A stretch of 64,000 nt of DNA, taken from positions 248,001-312,000 of the forward strand of contig CAVONB010000002.1 in NCBI GenBank assembly GCA_963697205.1. The letters are read 5' to 3'. This DNA is from CAVONB01 sp963697205 (GTDB lineage Bacteria; Pseudomonadota; Alphaproteobacteria; Rhizobiales; Hyphomicrobiaceae). Positions 1-7,865 of the stretch are shown here, piece by piece. Under the pieces are notes generated by a model that was given only the letters and a program-made list of their open reading frames with translations, searched no databases and was not told the origin of the DNA. The position numbers and the translations under genes are program-made. Every line of letters begins with the position of its first letter. Within the stretch, counting starts at the first letter, position 1.

Positions 1-284
1 TCGGCCGCGTGCGCGCGAAGATCAAGTACCGTCCGGTGATCTTCGAGCTGATGCCCAACGAGTTCACGCTGTTCGAACTGCAGAAGACAGTCGAAGCCAT
101 CCTTGGCCCGCACCTGCACAAGCAGAACTTCCGTCGCCTCGTGGAGAGCGCCGGCCTGGTCGAGGCGACCGGCGAGGTCCGCACGCGCACCGGCGGCCGA
201 CCGGCCAAGTTGTTCCGCTTCCGTCGCGAGGTTCTGGTCGAGCGGCCGGCACCCGGCGTGCGCGTCAAGATCGGTCGGGGCTGA
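1..284 (+). CDS. NrtR/NadQ-type transcriptional regulator, C-terminal part (cut by window edge)
   Basis: The reading frame is open to the left edge, so only the C-terminal 93 or so residues are visible. They match the winged-helix half of Nudix-related NAD regulators: a KYRPVIFELMPNEFTL segment, a QNFRRLVESAGLVEATG helix-turn region and a final GGRPAKLFRF strand. In this family an N-terminal Nudix-like domain senses an NAD metabolite and the C-terminal domain binds operators in front of NAD genes. The position just upstream of nadA-nadB, with two palindromes between, fits that role. NrtR and the alphaproteobacterial NadQ cannot be separated from this fragment. The family call is fairly firm and the effector is unknown. 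Confidence 0.75.
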   Translation, partial: GRVRAKIKYRPVIFELMPNEFTLFELQKTVEAILGPHLHKQNFRRLVESAGLVEATGEVRTRTGGRPAKLFRFRREVLVERPAPGVRVKIGRG

Positions 285-471
285 CGGCGGCGGCGCTTCG
301 GCGCCGCGAATGGCGCCGGCCCAGCGACTGTCTGCGAGACGATCTGAGTGACGAGCTCCGGGACGAGCCCCAACGTAGATGCATGACTGTTGTGTCGTAG
401 AATTGTCATCGGACCCCGATCCACATCTGGTAAATCGGCCGAGGAAACCCTATTATCACCTAAGCCTGACA

Positions 472-488
472 ATGCTCCAATTGAGCAT
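472..488. promoter_or_regulatory. Palindromic operator 1 upstream of nadA
   Basis: ATGCTC and GAGCAT form a perfect inverted repeat with a 5-bp spacer (CAATT). It lies between the regulator gene and nadA, 129 bp before the nadA start. Its centre is 63 bp (six helical turns) from the centre of the second copy. Binding by the adjacent NrtR/NadQ-type regulator is inferred. Confidence 0.6.
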
Positions 489-534
489 ATGAACTGAACC
501 AGCGGCCTCGGCCGAGTTTTTTCAGGCCCGCGAT

Positions 535-551
535 ATGCTCAAACAGAGAAT
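535..551. promoter_or_regulatory. Palindromic operator 2 upstream of nadA
   Basis: ATGCTC-N5-GAGAAT repeats the first palindrome with one mismatch. Extended outward, GATATGCTC pairs with GAGAATATC at 532-554 (8 of 9). The same half-site, the same 5-bp spacing and a position 50 bp before the nadA start argue for a second site of the same repressor. Confidence 0.6.
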
Positions 552-600
552 ATCGCCCGATACGAGGTCGAGGAAAGTCGAGGAACGAGGAGGCTTGCCG

Positions 601-1675
601 ATGGCCCAGCTTCAAACCAGCACCACCGCCCAGGGGAAGGGCGCGACGGAGCGGCATCGCAAGCTGCCGAAGCCGGAGCTGAAATTCACGCCCGAACTCG
701 CACGCGAGATGGAGCCGCTTTACGCCCGCGTGAAGCACGTCGTCACGCCGATGGAGTGGCCGCACTACGCGCCCGCTCATCAAGGCGATCAACGAGCTCA
801 AGAATGTCCGCAACGCGGTCATCCTGGCGCACAACTACATGACGCCGGAGATCTTCCACTGCGTCGGCGACTTCCGCGGCGACAGCCTGCAGCTGGCCAA
901 GGAGGCCGCCCGCACGAAGGCCGACGTCATCGTCCAGGCCGGCGTGCACTTCATGGCCGAGACGTCGAAGCTGCTCAACCCGGACAAGACCGTGCTGATC
1001 CCGGATCTGCGAGGCGGGCTGCTCGCTCGCCGCCTCGATCACGGGCGCGGACGTCCGCGCGCTTGCGCGAGGCCTATCCCGGCGTGCCGGTCGTCACCTA
1101 CGTCAACACGTCTGCCGACGTGAAGGCGGAGAGCGACATCTGCTGCACCTCGTCCAACGCGGTCAAGGTCGTCGAAAGCCTCGGCGTGCCCCGCGTGCTC
1201 CTGATCCCCGACGAGTTCCTGGCCAAGTACGTCGCAGACCAAGACCGACGTCGAGATCATCGCCTGGAAGGGCCACTGCGAGGTGCACGAGCGCTTCACG
1301 GCCGAGGAGCTGCGAGGCCTATGCGCAAGGCCGATCCCGGCACCAAGATCATCGCGCATCCCGAGTGCCCGCCCGACGTGATCGAGGCCGCCGACTTCAC
1401 GGGCTCGACGGCGGCCATGATCGACTGGGTGAAGGACAAGCAGCCCCGCAAGGTGCTGCTCGTCACCGAGTGCTCGATGTCGTCGAACGTCGCGGCGGAA
1501 GTGCCGGACGTCGAGTTCGTCCGCCCGTGCAACCTGTGCCCGCACATGAAGCGGATCTCGCTCGGAGGCTATTCTCGACAGCCTGCTCGAGATGAAGCAC
1601 GAGGTCACTGTCGATCCCGCCGTCGCGGAGAAGGCGCGCCGCGCGGTCGAGCGGATGGTCAACCTGACGAACTGA
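601..1675 (+). pseudogene. nadA: Quinolinate synthase NadA, interrupted by several single-base insertions
   Basis: NadA condenses iminoaspartate with dihydroxyacetone phosphate to quinolinate and needs a 4Fe-4S cluster. The start at 601 has GAGGAGG eight bases upstream. Family sequence is readable throughout but jumps frame near 773, 1015, 1065, 1237, 1315, 1322 and 1567. Each jump is explained by one extra base, and the frame returns twice to its original phase. The cluster cysteines survive in SDICCTSSNA, ECSMSSN and CNLCPHMK. The stop is TGA at 1673-1675. Seven insertions in one conserved gene, beside intact operators and ahead of nadB, look more like assembly errors than natural decay, but as given the gene cannot make a full protein. 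Confidence 0.8.
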
Positions 1676-1691
1676 ACGTCTTACACACGAC

Positions 1692-1721
1692 AAGGGGCGC
1701 CGCGACCAGTCGGCGCCCCTT
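1692..1721 (+). terminator. GC-rich hairpin after nadA
   Basis: AAGGGGCGCCG pairs perfectly with CGGCGCCCCTT around an 8-base loop, starting 16 bases after the nadA stop. No T-run follows, so it may be an mRNA-stabilising or leaky structure rather than a strong terminator. Confidence 0.5.
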
Positions 1722-1737
1722 GGTAAAACCGGGGACG

Positions 1738-1823
1738 GAGAATGGGTCCACCCGCCATTTTCCAGCCTACCCCGCCAACCCGTCCGATGAGCCGATGAGA
1801 AAATGGTGGGTGTCCCCATTTTC
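1738..1823. repeat. REP-like palindrome doublet 1 (before nadB)
   Basis: Two 25-26 bp imperfect palindromes lie in inverted orientation: a diverged one at 1738-1763 and GAAAATGGTGGGTGTCCCCATTTTC split over 1799-1823. The same doublet arrangement occurs at 19731-19815 and 21753-21834. The second copy overlaps the region just before the nadB start. Confidence 0.7.
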
Positions 1824-1838
1824 AGGAGCGCGGGCGTG

Positions 1839-3447
1839 ATGGCGCAGCCGGGCGGCATCGTGATCGTGGGCGGCGGACTTGCCGGCCTCTTCACCGCGTT
1901 GAAGCTCGCGCCCGCGCCCGTCACCGTTATCACCGCGGCGCCACTTGGCGAGGGCGCGTCGAGTGTGTGGGCGCAAGGCGGCATCGCCGCCGCCGTGGGC
2001 GAGGGCGACACGTCAGAGGCGCACGCGCTCGACACCATTGCGGCCGGCGCTGGCATCGTGGACGAGGCGATCGCGCGGATGGTCGCAAGCGAGGCGCCCG
2101 AGCGCATCCGTGATCTGCTGCGCTATGGGGTGCCGTTCGACCGCGACCTCGATGGCCATTTCGTCTTGTCGCGGGAAGCCGCGCACTCCGCCAAGCGGAT
2201 CGTGCGCGTCTCGGGCGACCGCGCGGGCGCTGCCATCATGCAGGCCTTGATCGCGACCGTGCGCGCCACGCCGTCGATCCGCGTGCTTGAGGGGTGGGAA
2301 GCCGTCGAGTCTGTCGCACGTCGAGACGCTTCGGGCCGATCCGACGGATCTGTCGGTCAGCGCCGCCCACGTCGATGACATCAAGCGCCGCGATGCGTGT
2401 TCCGGCCGCCGCCGTCGATCTTCGCGACCGGCGGCGTCGGCCAGCTCTACGCCGTCACGACCAATCCCGCCAACGGCCGTGGCGCAGGGCTTCGCCATCG
2501 CGCGCCGACGCCGGCGCTGGTGCTTGCCGACGCCGAGTTCGTCCAGTTCCATCCGACCGCCATCGACGTCGGCCTCGATCCGGCCCCGCTTGCCAGCGAA
2601 GCGCTGCGCGGCGAAGGCGCGATCCTCGTCAACCGCGACGGCCGCCGCTTCATGCCGGCGTATCATCCCGACGCCGAACTCGGCCCTCGCGACGTCGTCG
2701 CGCGCGCCGTGTTCCGCGAGCTCCAGGCGGGCCGCGGCGCCTTCCTCGACTGCCGCAACGGCGATCGGCGAAGCACTTCGCGACCGCCTTTCCCGACGGT
2801 CTACGCTCACTGCCAGCGCGCCGGCATCGATCCCGTCGACCGACCTCATCCCCGTCGCGCCCGCCGAGCATTACCACATGGGCGGCATCGCGACCGACGC
2901 CCACGGCCGCACCAACGCCCCCGGCGTCTACGCGGTCGGCGAGGTCGCCTCGACCGGCCTGCATGGCGCCAACCGCCTCGCGTCCAACTCGCTGCTCGAA
3001 GCCGTCGTGTTCGGCGCCCGCGTCGCCGAGGACGTGATCGCTAACGTGGGATCACCCGGTCCGTGCGTCGTCGATGAGCGATCGAACCCGAAACTGCCGT
3101 TCGTGGCGCTCACCGCGCCGAGCGTCCAGGACCGACTGCGGCGCCTGCGCGCGACGATGACCGCCAACGTCGGCGTCGAGCGCACGCACGAGAGCCTCAC
3201 GGCCGCGCTGCGCGAGCTGTCGGCGATCGCGTCGTCGCAGGAACTGTCGCCCGCCTTCAGTTATATGCACATCGCCGCCGAATGCATCGCCGCCGCCGCC
3301 CTGGCCCGCGAGGAAAGCCGCGGCGGGCATTACCGCACGGACTGTCCCAGGACGCGCGCGGATCTCGCGCAGCGCAGCCGGTTCACCTACAGCGACATTC
3401 AGCGCATCATGGATGACATCGCCCCCACGCCCCGGGGCGATGCCTGA
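1839..3447 (+). pseudogene. nadB: L-aspartate oxidase NadB, frameshifted
   Basis: NadB is the FAD enzyme that oxidises L-aspartate to iminoaspartate, the substrate of NadA. The start at 1839 gives MAQPGGIVIVGGGLAGLF with the dinucleotide-binding GGGLAG. Later family segments are clear: SSVWAQGGIAAAVG, FHPTAID, HYHMGGIATD and GLHGANRLASNSLLEA. The frame changes near 2312, 2395, 2490, 2765 and 2800-2835, so no single frame covers the protein. The intact C-terminal half runs to TGA at 3447. Frameshifts stop before lgt, so the problem is concentrated in nadA-nadB. The order regulator-nadA-nadB is typical, but nadC is not seen downstream. Confidence 0.8.
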
Positions 3448-3465
3448 CCCGGAGCGCGCTGCGCC

Positions 3466-4317
3466 TCACGCTGGCGCGCCAGCCGCGTTCCGCCGCGCGC
3501 GCGCAATGAAATAAGCGCCCAGCGCGATCATCGGCAGCGAATAGGCGATGCCCGGCGTCAGGATGCCGGTCGTCAGGTAGTGCGCGGGATCGGGCTGGCG
3601 GAAGAATTCCGAGAACGAGCGCGCCAGCCCATAGCCGACGAGAAACGTGCCGACCGTCAGCCCCGGCGACTTCAGCGCGCCCTTGCGGTGCGTCAAGAAC
3701 CGCAGCACGAGGAACAGCACGAGCCCTTCCAGCACCGCCTCGTAGAGCTGGCTCGGATGCCGGGGCGTCGGCTCGATCGTGGGATACTCGTAGCGCGCGG
3801 CGGGAAACACCATCGCCCACGAAACGCTCGTCGGCCGCCCGAACAACTCGCCGTTGATGAAATTCGCAATCCGGCCGAAGAACAGCCCGATCGGCACCGC
3901 CGCCGCGCACAGATCCATCACGCTCCACGGCAGGTAACCGTTGCGCTTGGCGAACAGCCACGTCGCCACACCGCATCCCACCAGCGCGCCGTGGAAGGCC
4001 ATGCCGCCCTTCCAGACCGCCACCACCTCGAGCGGCCGCGTCAGGTAATAGCCCGGCTCATAGAACAGCACGAACCCGAGCCGCCCGCCGACGATCACCC
4101 CGACCGTCATATAGAGCAGCAGATCGTCGACCCGCTCGACCGGAAACGGCGCGGCACCGCCCGACCACAGCATCGGCTCCGCCAACAACCGGCGGATATA
4201 GAGCCAGCCCAGCACCAGCCCGGTCAGGTAGGCGAGCCCGTACCACTTCACCACGAACGGCCCGAGCGCGATCGCGACCGGATCGATGTTCGGAAAGGCA
4301 ATCGCCAAAAAGCTCAT
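3466..4317 (-). CDS. lgt: Prolipoprotein diacylglyceryl transferase
   Basis: Lgt moves diacylglycerol from phosphatidylglycerol to the lipobox Cys of prolipoproteins in the inner membrane. This 283-residue protein is the usual length and polytopic. It has GGMAFHGALVG with the conserved His, and the family signature region GRIANFINGELFG. The start at 4317 (MSFLAIAFPNID) matches the family N-terminus; longer in-frame extensions upstream read through non-coding sequence. It converges on nadB with 18 bases between the stops and is divergent from the UbiK-like gene. Confidence 0.95.
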   Translation of the reverse strand: MSFLAIAFPNIDPVAIALGPFVVKWYGLAYLTGLVLGWLYIRRLLAEPMLWSGGAAPFPVERVDDLLLYMTVGVIVGGRLGFVLFYEPGYYLTRPLEVVAVWKGGMAFHGALVGCGVATWLFAKRNGYLPWSVMDLCAAAVPIGLFFGRIANFINGELFGRPTSVSWAMVFPAARYEYPTIEPTPRHPSQLYEAVLEGLVLFLVLRFLTHRKGALKSPGLTVGTFLVGYGLARSFSEFFRQPDPAHYLTTGILTPGIAYSLPMIALGAYFIARARRNAAGAPA

Positions 4318-4576
4318 GTCGGCAGCGTCCCCTCGCACCCAACCCGATCCGGGCATCCGCGCCGGACTAGGCTTCCTGCCCGCCGCGATGTCAATGCGGG
4401 CGATCCGCGCTCGCCCGCCGCACGCCTGCACCGCAACCAAGCCCACCCGGCCCGCTTGTGATGGCACGGCCGCCGCACCATAGTAGAAGGTAACCCCTGG
4501 CGAGACCGCTCGCCCCCACATACGCTGGCGCCGGCGCCTGACGGTGGCGCAGCGGCCGCAGCTGAGGATTTCCGCC

Positions 4577-4834
4577 ATGACGCAAAGCTCCAACCGCATC
4601 CTCGACGATCTCTCTCGCCTCATGACCGACGTCGCCGGCGCCGCACAAGGCGCGCGCCGAGAGGTGGAGACCGTGATGCGCGGACAGATCGAACGCATGC
4701 TGCAGGGCATGGATCTCGTCCGCCGCGAGGAGTTCGAGGCCGTCAAGGCAATGGCGGAGAAGGCGCGCGAGGAAAACGAGCGGCTCGCCGAGCGGATTGC
4801 CGCCCTCGAGCGCCAGCACACCGTCGACCACTGA
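4577..4834 (+). CDS. ubiK: UbiK/YqiC-like accessory factor
   Basis: This 85-residue protein begins MTQSSNRILDDLSRLMTD, a segment shared by the BMFP (formerly DUF526) family. It ends in a charged coiled coil from about residue 50 (EEFEAVKAMAEKAREENERL). In Escherichia coli UbiK helps the cytosolic ubiquinone synthesis complex. An earlier GTG at 4544 is possible, but the family N-terminus supports 4577. The neighbouring intergenic region is shared with divergent lgt. Confidence 0.75.
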   Translation: MTQSSNRILDDLSRLMTDVAGAAQGARREVETVMRGQIERMLQGMDLVRREEFEAVKAMAEKAREENERLAERIAALERQHTVDH

Positions 4835-5127
4835 CGCGGACGCCCGCACGCGCAGCGTCGGCCGTGTAAACGCCCAATGGCCGCAGTCCACAGCCTTTTG
4901 GACGCCTGTCCACGGCTTATCCCCACAGCCTGTGCAATTGTGACCCCTGTTCCCGAACTCGCCACTTTGTTGGTGGAGAAGCATCCTCACGGTTCGTGCC
5001 AACCTTGCGAACTCGTGACCCCGCAATGCTTGGGTCTCGGCGCACGACGGCCACGGCCGCCGCGCCGGCACGGTCGCAAAGCTACGGCTGCCGCGGGACA
5101 TTTGCAGGAACACGCAAGGATCGACGC
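4835..5127. other. Intergenic region with several TCCACA-like boxes
   Basis: There is no gene in these 293 bases. Between 4886 and 4935 there are AGTCCACAG, TGTCCACGG and CTTATCCCCACAG, which resemble degenerate DnaA boxes. None is a full TTATNCACA match. The stretch also carries the promoter region for the YbjN-domain gene that follows. Confidence 0.3.
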
Positions 5128-5625
5128 ATGGCTTCTTCGCAGCAAGGCTACGACCGCGTGACCAATCCGATCGACCTCGTCGAGCAGATTGCCGCGAGCC
5201 ACGACTGGGCGTGCGATCGCACTGGCGAGGACGAGTTGACGTTGATCGTCGCGGGCACCTTCACCGACTACCACGTCTCGCTCAACTGGCGCGACGACCT
5301 GGAGGCGCTGCACCTGGCCTGCGCCTTCGAGTTCAAGGCGCCAGACAACAAGCACAACGAGATCTATCGCCTGCTCGCCCAGATCAACGAGCAACTCTGG
5401 CTCGGGCACTTCGATTTCTGGACGCAGGAAGGCCTGATCATGTTCCGCCACGCGCTCGTCCTGAACGGCGCCGTCGTGGCGCCGGCCCAGTGCGAGGCGA
5501 TGCTGCGCGCGGCTCTGGAAGCGTGCGAGCGCTATTACCAGGCGTTCCAGTATGTGGTCTGGGCCGGTAAGCCGAGCCGAGAAGCGCTCGTCTCGAGCAT
5601 GTTCGAGACCGAAGGCCAGGCTTGA
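5128..5625 (+). CDS. YbjN domain-containing protein
   Basis: A 165-residue soluble protein beginning MASSQQGYDRVTNPIDLVEQ. It has the YbjN-type fold seen in type III chaperone-like proteins: an N-terminal helix, strands ELTLIVAGTFTDYHVSL, and a C-terminal helix rich in aromatic residues (CERYYQAFQYVVWAG). Alphaproteobacterial members usually sit as single genes and their role is not settled; links to stress and motility are known only for the E. coli protein. The start at 5128 has an AAGGA motif about 10 bases upstream. Confidence 0.7.
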   Translation: MASSQQGYDRVTNPIDLVEQIAASHDWACDRTGEDELTLIVAGTFTDYHVSLNWRDDLEALHLACAFEFKAPDNKHNEIYRLLAQINEQLWLGHFDFWTQEGLIMFRHALVLNGAVVAPAQCEAMLRAALEACERYYQAFQYVVWAGKPSREALVSSMFETEGQA

Positions 5626-5680
5626 GGCGCGGGAGCGGGGCCATCCCCTGCTCCCTACGACCTAATCCCTGCTGCCTGGG

Positions 5681-7810
5681 TTATCTGCCTTCCCGCCACC
5701 AAGCGAGCGCAAGCAGGAACAGCAGCGCCGACAGAGCCGCTAGTCCCGTGAACATCGGCGTCAGTTTGACGCCGCGCGTCACGAACGCCTCGCGATCCTT
5801 GAGCCCCAGCCAGCCCGAGCCCGCCAGCACACGCGCGCTCGACAGCAGCGAGACACGCGGAACCTCGACCGAGGCGGGATCGGCGCTCGACAGCAGTCCC
5901 CCGCTCTTGGTCCAGAACGTGCCCCCGCCGGTCGCCTCCACCAGCCCCTTGAGCTTGGCGTCGGACGCCGTCACCTCGCTCATCTCGAGCGGATCGGAAA
6001 TGCCGGCATGCGCGACCGCAGTCAGCATGCCCGACGGCGCCCGCGTCTGCAGCTTGTAGAGACCCGGGAGCAACACATCGACCGTGGTCCGCCACACGCC
6101 CGGGCCCGCTGGCTCCAGCGTGATGTCGGTGTTCTCGCCACCCGGCGCCGACATCTCCACGGTCGGGATGCGATCCTCCATCGAGCGCCGCTCGACCGTG
6201 AGCTTGAGCCCGTGCGCCGAGGCGATCAGCCGCTCCTCTTCGAGATCCGGCTCTTTCATCAGCCAGTGCGACAGCCGTCGCAGCAGGTCCGTGTGCGGCC
6301 CGCCGCCCTCGAAGCCGCGCGCCCAAAGCCAGGCGTGATCGGAGGTCAGCAGCGCCACACGACCCTTGCCCTTGCGATCGAGTACCAGCAGCGGCCGGTT
6401 GCCGGCCCCGCTCATGACGATGCGGCCGCGATCGGGCTGCACCTCGACCTGGCGGAACCACCGGCCCCAGGTCGGCTCGGCCTTGGGATCGGCCGCCAGC
6501 CCCGGCAGATCGAACGTCACGGGGTGGCGCAAGCCATCGCCCGACACGCGCGCGCGGAACGGCTGTTCCAGAAGCCGCCCCGTCGGCGACACCGGCAGCA
6601 CGGCGGCAAGCGGCGTCCGGTAGAGCGAGAACCGTCCCGCGTAATCGTCGCCCGCAGCCACCAGCAGCGCACCACCGTGCGCCTCCACGTAGCGCGCGAT
6701 GTTGTCGTAGTAGAGCAGCGGCAGAATTCCGCGATGCTGGTAGCGATCGAAGATGATCAGGTCGAAGTCGTTGATCTTCTCCGAGAACAGCTCACGCGTG
6801 GGAAACGCGATCAGCGACAGCTGGTTGATCGGCGTGCCGTCCTGCTTCTCCGGCGGCCTGAGAATGGTGAAGTGCACGAGGTCGACCGCCGCGTCCGACT
6901 TGAGCAGGTTGCGCCACGTCCGCTCGCCCGCATGCGGCTCGCCCGATACCAGCAGCACGCGCAAATTCTCGCGCACGCCTTCCGCCGTCACCACGATGCG
7001 GTTATTGACCGGTGTCAGCTCGCCCGGCGCCGTCTCCAGCTCGATCTCGAGCACGTTCTGGCCCGCGTGCGGGAACATCATCGGCACCGTGATGCGCCGG
7101 TCGATCGTCGTCCGCCGCGTCTCGTCGGGCCGGCCCTCGCGGCGGATGCGCAACGTCACCTGTTCGCTCGCCCGCCCACGCCGCCCGCTCTCGCGCACCG
7201 CAAGCTCGATGTCGCGCGTGGAGCCGACCAGCGAATACTTCGGCGCCTTGATGATCTCGATGCGCCGGTCGAACTCGTCGGGCGCACCCGTCAACAGCGC
7301 GTGCACCGGCGCATCGAAGCCCAGCGCTTGGGGATGCTTGACGATGTCGTGCACCTGCCCGTCCGTCACCAGGATTACACCGGCGATGCGATCAGGCGGC
7401 GTATTGGCCAGCGCCCCATTGAGATCGGCGAACAGGTTCGTGCCCGACGTGCCCTCGCGCGGTCGCCCGCCCGTCACCCACTTCACTTCCAGGTTCGGGA
7501 TCTTCTTCAGCTTCTCCTCGAGGTCGGCCCTGACCGCGCGCGCCTGCTCGGGCCGCTTGGCCAGCGTCTGACTCGTGCTCTCGTCGATCACCACGATGGC
7601 GACGTTGGCGAGGCTCTCGCGCTCCTCCTCGCGCAGCGTCGGGTTGGCGAGCGCACCGATCAGCGCGGCCAGCGCCAGGCCGCGCAGAAGCGCGCCGCGC
7701 GAGCGGCGCAACAGCAGCACCCCCAGCAGCAGGACCGCCAGCGCCACCGCCGCCCAGAACACGGGCGGGGGCACCATCGGCGCGATGTCGATCGACCACT
7801 TGTCCATCAT
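5681..7810 (-). CDS. Membrane protein with von Willebrand A-like region, last gene of the MoxR/DUF4159 operon
   Basis: A 709-residue protein with two N-terminal membrane segments (residues about 17-37 and 41-57), a MIDAS-like DESTS at 76-80, a large periplasmic region and a final membrane helix (GLAALSALLFLLALAWW). The middle holds a glutamine-amidotransferase-like stretch (LRVLLVSGEPHAGERTWRNL) and FDLIIFDRYQ. It follows the DUF4159 gene by 55 bases on the same strand, and homologues accompany moxR-DUF58 clusters. These clusters are thought to assist maturation or activation of periplasmic or membrane complexes, but the substrate here is unknown. Confidence 0.7.
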   Translation of the reverse strand: MMDKWSIDIAPMVPPPVFWAAVALAVLLLGVLLLRRSRGALLRGLALAALIGALANPTLREEERESLANVAIVVIDESTSQTLAKRPEQARAVRADLEEKLKKIPNLEVKWVTGGRPREGTSGTNLFADLNGALANTPPDRIAGVILVTDGQVHDIVKHPQALGFDAPVHALLTGAPDEFDRRIEIIKAPKYSLVGSTRDIELAVRESGRRGRASEQVTLRIRREGRPDETRRTTIDRRITVPMMFPHAGQNVLEIELETAPGELTPVNNRIVVTAEGVRENLRVLLVSGEPHAGERTWRNLLKSDAAVDLVHFTILRPPEKQDGTPINQLSLIAFPTRELFSEKINDFDLIIFDRYQHRGILPLLYYDNIARYVEAHGGALLVAAGDDYAGRFSLYRTPLAAVLPVSPTGRLLEQPFRARVSGDGLRHPVTFDLPGLAADPKAEPTWGRWFRQVEVQPDRGRIVMSGAGNRPLLVLDRKGKGRVALLTSDHAWLWARGFEGGGPHTDLLRRLSHWLMKEPDLEEERLIASAHGLKLTVERRSMEDRIPTVEMSAPGGENTDITLEPAGPGVWRTTVDVLLPGLYKLQTRAPSGMLTAVAHAGISDPLEMSEVTASDAKLKGLVEATGGGTFWTKSGGLLSSADPASVEVPRVSLLSSARVLAGSGWLGLKDREAFVTRGVKLTPMFTGLAALSALLFLLALAWWREGR

Positions 7811-7865
7811 CTGTCCTTACCGGGTCGCACCGCCTGCCCCGTCCCGGGCGCAGTACGTCCCTCCT

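Noticed and set aside
601..1675. Programmed frameshifting in nadA
   Set aside because: Seven shifts in one gene with no slippery sequences cannot be a regulated process.
4880..4940. TCCACA-like boxes as a replication origin
   Set aside because: No exact DnaA box, no AT-rich unwinding region, and no dnaA, hemE or parAB nearby.
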